DNA of 64,000 bases from assembly GCF_903946935.1 (NCBI RefSeq), contig NZ_CAJAXH010000017.1:62001-126000 (forward strand), read 5' to 3'. The translations under genes were made by a program, and so were the position numbers. The stretch comes from an uncultured Thiodictyon sp. GTDB lineage: Bacteria > Pseudomonadota > Gammaproteobacteria > Chromatiales > Chromatiaceae. Each line of letters begins with the position of its first letter. Position 1 is the first letter of the stretch. A model generated the notes under the pieces. That model was not told the DNA's origin. It searched no databases and saw only the letters and a list, made by a program, of their open reading frames with translations. This document shows, one piece after another, positions 28,562 to 37,085 of the stretch.

Positions 28562-30410
28562 CCGGGAGCACCTGCGCTACAGCATCCATACGCTGTGCTG
28601 CGAACTCAACGAGGGCGCCGGCCTCGATCGTGTGCTGCTGACCGGCTCCCAGCTCGCGCTCGACATCCTCGAAGACGGCGCGGTCGCCCGCCAGCCCGCG
28701 CAGTTGCGCCTGTTCGCCCGGCTTGCGCTGCGACTGACGGAGCTGCCGCCCGGCGATGCGCACTCTCGGCTGGCGCGCCAGTATCGGCCCGAGGTGGATG
28801 CGGTATTCCAGGAGGAGCTGGGCCGCGCCTTGGCGGACAGCGATCCAGTGCGCCGGCTCGGCGCATGGCGGACGTTGTTGCCGCTGGTGGATGGACAGGT
28901 GCTCTGGACCAAGGACTTGGCGGAGGCCAATTGGCCAGCGTCCCCCGAAGAGGCTATAGAAATTGTGGAAGCCAGCATGACAGGGAGGCTTGGCAGATGG
29001 GCGTTAGATCGATGGAGTGAGATCGTTTTTGAATTACCGCCCGTGCGCGTTCTCCGGTTTGTTACAAGCTATCAGATTGTAAGAAGGCTGAAACTGATTG
29101 ATGAGGACCCCTTCGAAACCGTTGATAAGTTGATCGCGGTCAAGCAGTTTGCCGTGCTCGAAGGTTCTGCCGAACATATCGATATTGCTCTTCAACCAGT
29201 TCAAGAGCCGCTGCATTGGCGGCTTGTGGGCTCGTTCCCAAGGAATGCTGTAACGCTTTCAGAGATTCCGCCGTCAGCACGATCCGATTGGAAATGGATC
29301 GGCCTGATCGGAGCTTTTCTTAATCGCCCCAGTTTGGGGGCGCTCGCCGAGCTCTTGCGCAGTCTGCCTGACGGAAGCTACTCAAAAGGCATTGGAGACG
29401 AGGTTTCGTGCTATACACCGTGGCCGGTCGGCGCATGCGTGACTGCGATCCGTCAGGGCTACAATAAGGAACGCCTGATCGACCTCGTTTCAACCGGCGC
29501 GTTAGGGACGCCGGAGGAATGGCGACGCGCGGAGATACGGTGGGCCAGCCAAGGATTGACATTCTCGGACCTTGAATACACTCCCAAAAACGACCTGCCC
29601 TTTGATCACGCAATAGAGCGTATCGGTTTCCCCTCCGACGTCGCGGGATGGGTCCGGAACTATAGCAGCGACGACCAATTTGGCGCTCTTGCTGAACTGA
29701 GCCGATCCATAAATCGCGAGACTGCCCGCCGGGCTCTTGCCATGTACTTGTTTGACCAGTTGGAGTGGGCCGATCCCACGCGCTCGGCACGCCGGTGGCT
29801 CAAGAATGAAGAGCTTCGAGAAATCGTTGCCCACGGGCGCGATCGCGAGGTTGGCTTGGACTGCATTTACCAGTTGTCGATTGCGCTAGGCGAGACAGAC
29901 GAGTCGGCCGAAATCTTGGATATGCTCGGTGATGTCAAAGAAATCGACGCAGGCGAACGAGATGTTACCGCAGAGGTAGGCGCTTCCCTTGAGCAAGCCG
30001 CCATCGCCCATCCCCACCGCGGCGGCCTGCTGCGCCTGCTCGCCAAGGCTTGCACGGACGGGTACACGCCGGAAGATCCGCGACTCCTGCCGAACCCCGC
30101 CGACTTCGGCGACGCCCGCATGCAGGCCGCTGCCTGGCTAGTCATCCTGGCCCAAGGGCGCCTTGCGCCTGAACGGGCAGGCACGCTGGTCAAGGTGCTA
30201 ATCGACTGCTCGACCGAGGAGCCGAGCGCGGTGGATGACGCGCTCGGGATCATTTCCAACAACGATCTGCCGGACGCGAGCGCCGAGGCCGTCCTGTTGG
30301 CGCTGATTGAGACCCTACCGCCGGAACGCTGGCAGACCCGTGGCGCGGTCATCGCCGCGATGCAGGAGCACCTGCGGCGTTACCCGTCCGCGAACCCGGA
30401 CCTTGCCTGA
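28560..30410 (+). CDS. C-terminal (predicted sensor/effector) region of the NACHT protein in a shifted frame
   Basis: Frame 0 reads HDREHLRYSIHTLCCELNEGAGLDRVLLTGSQLALDI... with no stop to 30410; the listed ORF start 28632 is an internal GTG. Confidence 0.7.
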   Translation, partial: DREHLRYSIHTLCCELNEGAGLDRVLLTGSQLALDILEDGAVARQPAQLRLFARLALRLTELPPGDAHSRLARQYRPEVDAVFQEELGRALADSDPVRRLGAWRTLLPLVDGQVLWTKDLAEANWPASPEEAIEIVEASMTGRLGRWALDRWSEIVFELPPVRVLRFVTSYQIVRRLKLIDEDPFETVDKLIAVKQFAVLEGSAEHIDIALQPVQEPLHWRLVGSFPRNAVTLSEIPPSARSDWKWIGLIGAFLNRPSLGALAELLRSLPDGSYSKGIGDEVSCYTPWPVGACVTAIRQGYNKERLIDLVSTGALGTPEEWRRAEIRWASQGLTFSDLEYTPKNDLPFDHAIERIGFPSDVAGWVRNYSSDDQFGALAELSRSINRETARRALAMYLFDQLEWADPTRSARRWLKNEELREIVAHGRDREVGLDCIYQLSIALGETDESAEILDMLGDVKEIDAGERDVTAEVGASLEQAAIAHPHRGGLLRLLAKACTDGYTPEDPRLLPNPADFGDARMQAAAWLVILAQGRLAPERAGTLVKVLIDCSTEEPSAVDDALGIISNNDLPDASAEAVLLALIETLPPERWQTRGAVIAAMQEHLRRYPSANPDLA

Positions 30411-30568
30411 ACGTCTATGGACTGGCAACCGAGGTCCGGAGGGTGTGGCAAGCGCGACGAACCGCACCGCCCGGCGCCCTGGCCAGTCCAAATGTCGCCC
30501 CACCTCGGCAACTGCCAGTCGCCGCGGTATGCTTGGCAGGGTCCACCCCAACATCGCGGAGGATGCGT

Positions 30569-30766
30569 ATGAACCTGCCCGCCCAGATAGCCACCTTGAG
30601 CGTCCCCGACTATCTCCAGGGCGAACAGGAAAGCCCGATCCGCCATGAGTATGTGGCCGGCCGGGTCTTCGCCATGGCCGGTGCTGGCGCGGCCCATAAC
30701 CGCATTGGCCTAAATCTCGCATTTCACCTGCGCTCGGCCACCCGCGGCACCCCCTACGGCTCCTGA
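30569..30766 (+). pseudogene. Truncated Uma2-family gene (65 aa) fused to the tail of the 25413-25859-type gene
   Basis: Sequence closely matches 23711-24030, then switches at CGGC to sequence matching 25761-25859. Confidence 0.88.
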
Positions 30767-30872
30767 GCGTCTGCGTGGCCTGTCCGTGCGCGTGCGTGAC
30801 GAATAAGGACGACCATTGTCCGACGTTCGACGACCGGCCTTGATCCTTATTCCGGGCATCCCGCGAACATTC

Positions 30873-30926
30873 GTCGCGGCCTGGGGGCCGCTCCTACCTG
30901 CGTAGGAGCGACCCCCAGGCCGCGAC
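30873..30926. repeat. Two-armed REP-like palindrome
   Basis: GTCGCGGCCTGGGGGCCGCTCCTAC-CTGC-GTAGGAGCGACCCCCAGGCCGCGAC. Confidence 0.8.
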
Positions 30927-31039
30927 GGGTTGCCGCAAGCGCCGGTCTAGCGGGAGCGATGACCAAGGCCCGACGCCCCGCTCTATTCCGACGGTTGATG
31001 CGCTTGCAGAGGAGGAAACGGCATGGCCCCAGCCGTCGC

Positions 31040-31477
31040 TTACAACCGCGCCAGCCACGCCTCGACCGCGGCCTCGATCTGCGCATAGGCCGCCTCGCCA
31101 GCGTCGCGCCCGCGGCGATAGGGGTCTGTAATCTCGCCCTCAGACCAGTGCCCCAGCAAATAGACCTTGCCCGCGGCGGTTGGGGCCATGTCCAGCAGTT
31201 CACGACGCTGCGCCTGTTCCATCACCAGCACCAGGTCCGCCCAGCGAATCAACTCGGGCTCGATCGGCCTGGACTCATGGGCCGAGAGGTCCAAACCGTG
31301 CTCCGCCGCCACCAGGCAGGTGGTCTCATCCGCCGGGTAGCGCAGGCCCGCCATCAGTCCGGCAGAGGCGACCTCGATCGTCCTGCCGGCGCGCGCCAGA
31401 CGCGCGCGCAGCAGCGCCTCCGCCAGCGGACTGCGGCAGAGGTTTCCTGTGCAAACGACAAGTAAATGACGGAACAT
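31040..31477 (-). CDS. Low-molecular-weight protein tyrosine phosphatase
   Basis: VCTGNLCRSP P-loop; DPYRRG. Confidence 0.92.
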   Translation of the reverse strand: MFRHLLVVCTGNLCRSPLAEALLRARLARAGRTIEVASAGLMAGLRYPADETTCLVAAEHGLDLSAHESRPIEPELIRWADLVLVMEQAQRRELLDMAPTAAGKVYLLGHWSEGEITDPYRRGRDAGEAAYAQIEAAVEAWLARL

Positions 31478-31540
31478 CAAATTACGCTCCGGTCGACACT
31501 CGGTGACATGGACTGCCAACCAGCAGGCTCAGCCCACATT

Positions 31541-31700
31541 CGGGAATGGCTCACGCCAAGGCGCCAAGCTCGCCAAGCAATACAGATCAGCTAGACCGGA
31601 CATCCCGATCACCCGCCGGGGACAGGCCCCAGCGCCGATAACGCCCGCAACACCCTTGGCTCGCATGGCGCCTTGTCGTGACAATTGCCCTTTTCAGAAG
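31541..31700. repeat. Dispersed inverted-repeat element, CGCCAAGGCGCCAAG family, copy 2
   Basis: CTCACGCCAAGGCGCCAAGCTCGCCAAG ... GGCGCCTTGTCGTGACAATTGCCC. Confidence 0.7.
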
Positions 31701-31772
31701 CACGCGTCTTACGGCCCGGGCCACCCCTGAGCGCCGGGGCGGCGACAGTGCCGCCGCCCCGGGTTGTCGACC

Positions 31773-33080
31773 TTACTTGATCTCGCCCTGCAAGAGTTCG
31801 AGGATGCGTTGCGCGGAGGCCGACCCATCCGGTTTGCCGCTGGCGCCCAGGACACTGACGCGGGTCTCCTGGCCCCGGGCCTCCACCTTGATCTGGTATT
31901 CCTTCACCGGATCGATGTCGGACTTGCGCCAGAAGGCCAAGCGGTCGCCCCAAGTGCGCCTTTTCCCGGCCGACCCGGCGTCCACATCCTCATAGCGGAC
32001 GTAATAGGCACCGCGACTCATGTCGCGATCCTTCACCGCGAAGCCGGCGCGATCCAAGGCCCCACCGGTGGTTCGCCAGCCACGCTGGAACTCGTCGTTG
32101 ATCACCAACACGGGCACCCCGCCCTCGGTCACCAAATGCGAGATGCCGGCCCCCGGTCGTGCGCCGGTGGTCGGCGCAGCCGACCGACCGGTGGAGGTCA
32201 GCGCCGCCGCGGCCTTCTTGTCGGTGGCACCCAAGGACAGCATCAGGCGACGTAGCATCTCGGCCTCCTTGCCGGGATCGTTCTTGCCGGGCTGCCAGAC
32301 GGTGCGTTTACTGTCACCCAGGGTGCCGGTATCGAGCTTCTCATCCATGCCCTTGTGGGTCAGATGGACCTCCGTGGTCCCGGGCTTGACCCCGGCTTCC
32401 ATGCGGACGGTATATTGATCGCGGGTAGCCGTCGCATAGAGACCATCGGCGACCTTGCGAATCATACGGGTCACGAAATCGGTCGGGACCTCCGCTCGGT
32501 TCTCGATCCAATCGGTCTTCATCACCCCGACCGCCGGATTCTGCTCGACCAGCAGAATGCCCTGCTCCCGCCAGAACGCCACCACGCGCGGCCATACCTG
32601 CGGCGGGACCGAGCCGACCTCGAGCCAACGGGAATCGCCACTGCGGCGCAATTCCACGTTCTCTACCGCGGGCAGGACCGCCCCCGAGCCAGCGTCCGTC
32701 TGGGAGCCCTGCCGCCGTTGGTCACGGACACCCGCGTATTGCGAATAGGTGGCGCCGCCGGAAACGGGCGGGACATCCATGGCGTCGTCGAAGTTCGCGC
32801 CCTTGAGATCCGGGGGCAGTTCCAGGTTTTGCTCGGCCTGGCGACTCTTCTTGTAGGCGACGCTCTGATCGGGGAGCAACTCTTGCAACGTGGCGGAGCC
32901 ACAGCCGGTCATCGCGCAGGCGACCAGTAATATCAGACTCAACCGGACGGCGGGGCCGCCCAGGACACAGGATCGTCTCAAGGTCTTGGGCCTCTCGGTG
33001 AATACGCGTTGCGGGACGGGTGCAAGCCGTCCCGCATCACAGGACGCCCGCCTGTTGCAAGGCGGAGCGCACACGCGCAT
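31773..33080 (-). CDS. bamC: Outer membrane assembly lipoprotein BamC/NlpB (start uncertain, likely downstream of the listed ORF start)
   Basis: Lipobox ACAMTGC; NlpB-like C-terminal repeats; immediately downstream of dapA. Confidence 0.8.
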   Translation of the reverse strand: MRVCAPPCNRRASCDAGRLAPVPQRVFTERPKTLRRSCVLGGPAVRLSLILLVACAMTGCGSATLQELLPDQSVAYKKSRQAEQNLELPPDLKGANFDDAMDVPPVSGGATYSQYAGVRDQRRQGSQTDAGSGAVLPAVENVELRRSGDSRWLEVGSVPPQVWPRVVAFWREQGILLVEQNPAVGVMKTDWIENRAEVPTDFVTRMIRKVADGLYATATRDQYTVRMEAGVKPGTTEVHLTHKGMDEKLDTGTLGDSKRTVWQPGKNDPGKEAEMLRRLMLSLGATDKKAAAALTSTGRSAAPTTGARPGAGISHLVTEGGVPVLVINDEFQRGWRTTGGALDRAGFAVKDRDMSRGAYYVRYEDVDAGSAGKRRTWGDRLAFWRKSDIDPVKEYQIKVEARGQETRVSVLGASGKPDGSASAQRILELLQGEIK

Positions 33081-33912
33081 GGAAAGAATCGGAGAGCCAG
33101 GTCAAGGGGAGCCGGATACCGACCCCACATAGCCCCAACTCGACAGCGCCCCATTTTACCGGGATCGGATTGGACTGCACGAACAAGTCGCGGTGCAGCG
33201 CGGCGAGACGCCGATCGACTGCGCGGGCGGCGGCCCGATCACCCGCGAGTGCGGCCTGACACATCGCCTGCATCAGGCGCGGGGCCAGATTGGCGGTGAC
33301 TGAGATCCCGCCGTCACCGCCCAGCAACAAAAAGTCGCAGGTCGTCGCATCGTCCCCGCTGTAGAGTGCAAAGCCCTCGCGACAGGCCGCGCGCAGGATC
33401 GCCACCCGCTTCAGGTCACCGGTCGCGTCCTTGATCCCGACGATGTTTGGGACCTCCGACAACCGCGCCACCGTCTCCGGCAGCATGTCGCACGCCGTAC
33501 GACCCGGGACATTGTAGAGGATCTGGGGTAGATCGACGGCCTCGGCCACCGCCCGGTGGTGCAGATAAAGCCCTTCCTGTGTCGGCTTGTTGTAGTAGGG
33601 GGTGACCAGCAGGGCGGCGTCGGCCCCAACCTCCTTCGCGCAACGGGTGAGCGTTATGGCCTCCCGGGTGGAGTTCGCCCCGGCGCCGGCGATCACCGGG
33701 ACCCGGCCGGCGGCCAATTCCACGGTACGCGCAATCACCCGGCAATGCTCGGACTCGTCCAGGGTCGCCGATTCACCGGTGGTCCCCACCGAGACGATGG
33801 CCGTGGTCCCGGCCTCCACATGGAAGTCGACCAGACGCTTCAGGCTCGCGTCATCGAGCCCACCATCGGCATCCATGGGCGTAATCAGGGCTACGATACT
33901 GCCGCACAACAT
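33037..33912 (-). CDS. dapA: 4-hydroxy-tetrahydrodipicolinate synthase
   Basis: [48 protein letters not shown]. Confidence 0.96.
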   Translation of the reverse strand: MLCGSIVALITPMDADGGLDDASLKRLVDFHVEAGTTAIVSVGTTGESATLDESEHCRVIARTVELAAGRVPVIAGAGANSTREAITLTRCAKEVGADAALLVTPYYNKPTQEGLYLHHRAVAEAVDLPQILYNVPGRTACDMLPETVARLSEVPNIVGIKDATGDLKRVAILRAACREGFALYSGDDATTCDFLLLGGDGGISVTANLAPRLMQAMCQAALAGDRAAARAVDRRLAALHRDLFVQSNPIPVKWGAVELGLCGVGIRLPLTWLSDSFHARVRSALQQAGVL

Positions 33913-33978
33913 GCTTGAAGCTCCAGTTGGGTGGAAAAGCGGCCCATGGTAGCCCCCACGCACCCCTCGGGACAACTG

Positions 33979-35421
33979 TCACGGGAAGGCCGCCTGACAC
34001 AGCCCGAGCAGCGCCGCCGGGAACAGGCCCAAGAACAGGATGGCGAGCCCGTTGACGGTCATGGCCGCCCGCACCCCGCCGGTGGTCACGATCGGCACGG
34101 CCGTCGTCGGCTGGTCGAAATAGATGAACTTGACAACCCGCAGGTAGTAGAAGGCCCCGATGATCGAGAAAAAGACCGCCACCAAGGCCAACCACACCAT
34201 GTCGACCCGCACCACGGCCTCGAGCACCAACAGCTTGCCCATGAAACCGACCGTCGGCGGCACCCCGGCCGCGGAGAACATCAGCAGCGCCATCATCGCC
34301 GCATACCAGGGGTCACGCTCGTTCAGCCCCTTCAGGTCCTCCAGATTCTGCGCGTCGAACCCCTCGCGGCTCAGGATCGTCAGGATACCGAAGGCCCCCG
34401 CCGCCATCAGTGCATAGGTGAGGGTGTAGAACATGGCCGACGCGTAGCCTTGCGTCGACCCCGCGAGCAGCCCCAGAAAGATGAAACCGACATGCGAGAT
34501 GGTCGAATAGCCGAACATGCGCTTGATGTTGGACTGGGCAATTGCCGCGACATTGCCAAGTCCGATGGACAGCACCGCGAGGATCGCCAACATCCCCTGC
34601 CAATCCGTATGCAGCGCGTTGAGTCCCTCCACCAGCAAGCGCACAATCATCGCGAAGGCCGCGATCTTGGGGGCCGAACCCAGGAACATCGCGACCGGGG
34701 TCGGCGCCCCCTCGTAGATATCCGGCACCCACATGTGAAACGGCACGGCACCGAATTTGAAGCCGATCCCGATCACCAGGAAGGCGACACCGAAGACCAG
34801 CACCTTATTGCCACTGCCCTGCTCCGCCACCGCGCGCGCCACGGCGCCGAGTTCGATCGAGCCGGTCGCACCATAGATCATGGAGATGCCGTAGAGCAAC
34901 AGGCCCGAACCGAGCGCCCCCAGGACGAAATATTTCATCGCCGCCTCGGACCCCAACTTGGAATCCCGGTCGAAGGCCACCAGCGCGTAGAGCGATAACG
35001 CCAGCAGCTCCAATCCGAGATAGAGGGTGAGGAAGGTATTGGCCGAGATCATCACCAACATGCCAAGCACCGCACAGAGTGACAGCACATAAAACTCGCC
35101 CGCCAAGAGATTGCGGTCCTTTAGCCAGGGGCGCGCATAGACCAGGGTCAGCGCCGACACGATCAATGCACCCGCCTTCAGCAGGTCGCTCATGAGGTCG
35201 CGCACCACGTTGCCGTCAAAGGCCAGCACCCGTTCGCCGCCCCCGACCAGACCGGTGAGCACGAACGCCACCAGTAGACCGATGAGGGCCAAGACGTGGT
35301 TGACGCCCTTGTCCTTCTCCTTGAGATAGAGGTCCACCACCAACACGACAGCGGCGGTGATGAGGATCGCAATCTCCGGCAGGATCGGCAGCAGATTGGC
35401 GGAGTTAAATGGCATGGGCAT
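33979..35421 (-). CDS. nuoN: NADH-quinone oxidoreductase subunit N
   Basis: Antiporter-like multi-TM subunit; operon order. Confidence 0.95.
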   Translation of the reverse strand: MPMPFNSANLLPILPEIAILITAAVVLVVDLYLKEKDKGVNHVLALIGLLVAFVLTGLVGGGERVLAFDGNVVRDLMSDLLKAGALIVSALTLVYARPWLKDRNLLAGEFYVLSLCAVLGMLVMISANTFLTLYLGLELLALSLYALVAFDRDSKLGSEAAMKYFVLGALGSGLLLYGISMIYGATGSIELGAVARAVAEQGSGNKVLVFGVAFLVIGIGFKFGAVPFHMWVPDIYEGAPTPVAMFLGSAPKIAAFAMIVRLLVEGLNALHTDWQGMLAILAVLSIGLGNVAAIAQSNIKRMFGYSTISHVGFIFLGLLAGSTQGYASAMFYTLTYALMAAGAFGILTILSREGFDAQNLEDLKGLNERDPWYAAMMALLMFSAAGVPPTVGFMGKLLVLEAVVRVDMVWLALVAVFFSIIGAFYYLRVVKFIYFDQPTTAVPIVTTGGVRAAMTVNGLAILFLGLFPAALLGLCQAAFP

Positions 35422-35471
35422 CGTCCGTAGCGACAGGCGCCCGGTTGGCCGTCAGCGGCCGCACCGGGCGG

Positions 35472-37067
35472 TTAAAATGGGTTATCGGCCGAGGGCGCCA
35501 GCGACGCCACCGGAATCGGCTTGCCCCGCAGGCACGCAGCCGACTCTGCGGCCGGCAGCTTGCAGACGCCGACCTGGGTGACCAGATTCTGGACCGTGGT
35601 GTGCATCACATTCACCAGGGGTGCCGGCCACAGGCCGAACAACAGCACCGCCGCCGCCAGGGCACCGAGATTGAAGACCTCACGGCCATTCAAGTCCTGA
35701 AGCGCTGCCACCTGGGGGTTCGCCACCTCACCGAAGACCACCCGTTTCACCATCCAGAGGGTAAAGGCGGCGGCCAGCACCAGGGTGGTGGCCGCCAGGA
35801 AGGCGAACCAGAAATCGGCCCGGAAGGCGGCCAAAATCACCATGAACTCACCCACAAAACCCGAGGTGCCCGGGAGCCCGGCATTGGACATGGCGAAGAA
35901 CACCAGGAAGGCACCGAACCAGGGCATGGTATTGATCACCCCGCCGTAGTCGGCGATCTTGCGTGAATGCACCCGGTCATAGAGTACGCCGACGCACAGG
36001 AACAGTGCCCCGGAGATGAATCCGTGGGAGATCATCTGTACCATACCGCCTTCGATCCCCATCACCGACCCGGTGCTGACACCGGAGTGGCGCACGATCG
36101 AGAATACGATAAAGAAGCCCAGCGTGACAAACCCCATGTGCGCAATCGATGAATACGCGATGAGCTTCTTCATGTCCTGCTGGACCAGTGCGACGAAACC
36201 GATATAGACCACCGCGATCAGTGACATGGCGATGATCAGCCAATCCAGCGAGGCACTGGCGTCGGGGGCGATCGGCAGGCTGAAACGCAGGAAGCCATAG
36301 CCGCCGATCTTAAGCATGATCGCCGCCAGGATGACCGAGCCACCGGTCGGGGCCTCCACGTGGGCGTCCGGCAGCCAGGTATGGACCGGGAACATCGGCA
36401 CCTTGACCGCAAAGGCGAGCAGGAAGGCGATAAAGATCAGCACCTGGGCGTTCATACCCAGCTCCAGCGCCTGGAAATCGAGGATACTGAAGCTGCCCGC
36501 CTTGAAATACAGGTAGATCAGCGCGACCAACATGAACACCGAGCCAAAAAAGGTGAACAGGAAAAACTTGATGGTCGCATAGACCCGGTTCGGCCCACCC
36601 CAGACCCCGATGATGATGAACATCGGGATCAGCATGGCCTCCCAGAAGACATAGAACAGCAAGGCATCGAGCGCGGCAAAGACCCCCACCATGATCCCCT
36701 CCATGATCAGGAAGGCGGCCAGGTATTGGGAGGGCCGATAGGTAATGACGTCCCAACCGGCCACCACCACGAAGATGGTCACGAAGGTGGTGAGCACGAT
36801 CAGCGGCATGGAGATCCCGTCCACCCCCAGGTGATAGAACACCTTAAAGCTCGGGATCCAGGACACGTGCTCGACGAACTGCATCTGTGCGGTGCTGCTG
36901 TCGAAGCCGAGCCACAGACCCAGGCTCACGACAAAGGTCAGCACCGCGAAGGTCAGCGCCATCCATTTAGTGAATTGACGGTTGCCGTCGCCGCTCGCGA
37001 GCACGGCGATGCCGCCCACGATGGGCAGCCAGATGGTTAGCGTCAGCAGGGGGAAACCCGATTCCAT
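35472..37067 (-). CDS. nuoM: NADH-quinone oxidoreductase subunit M
   Basis: HTWLPDAHVEAPTGGSVILA; operon order. Confidence 0.96.
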   Translation of the reverse strand: MESGFPLLTLTIWLPIVGGIAVLASGDGNRQFTKWMALTFAVLTFVVSLGLWLGFDSSTAQMQFVEHVSWIPSFKVFYHLGVDGISMPLIVLTTFVTIFVVVAGWDVITYRPSQYLAAFLIMEGIMVGVFAALDALLFYVFWEAMLIPMFIIIGVWGGPNRVYATIKFFLFTFFGSVFMLVALIYLYFKAGSFSILDFQALELGMNAQVLIFIAFLLAFAVKVPMFPVHTWLPDAHVEAPTGGSVILAAIMLKIGGYGFLRFSLPIAPDASASLDWLIIAMSLIAVVYIGFVALVQQDMKKLIAYSSIAHMGFVTLGFFIVFSIVRHSGVSTGSVMGIEGGMVQMISHGFISGALFLCVGVLYDRVHSRKIADYGGVINTMPWFGAFLVFFAMSNAGLPGTSGFVGEFMVILAAFRADFWFAFLAATTLVLAAAFTLWMVKRVVFGEVANPQVAALQDLNGREVFNLGALAAAVLLFGLWPAPLVNVMHTTVQNLVTQVGVCKLPAAESAACLRGKPIPVASLAPSADNPF

Positions 37068-37085
37068 CGTCTTGTGTCTCCTGGA

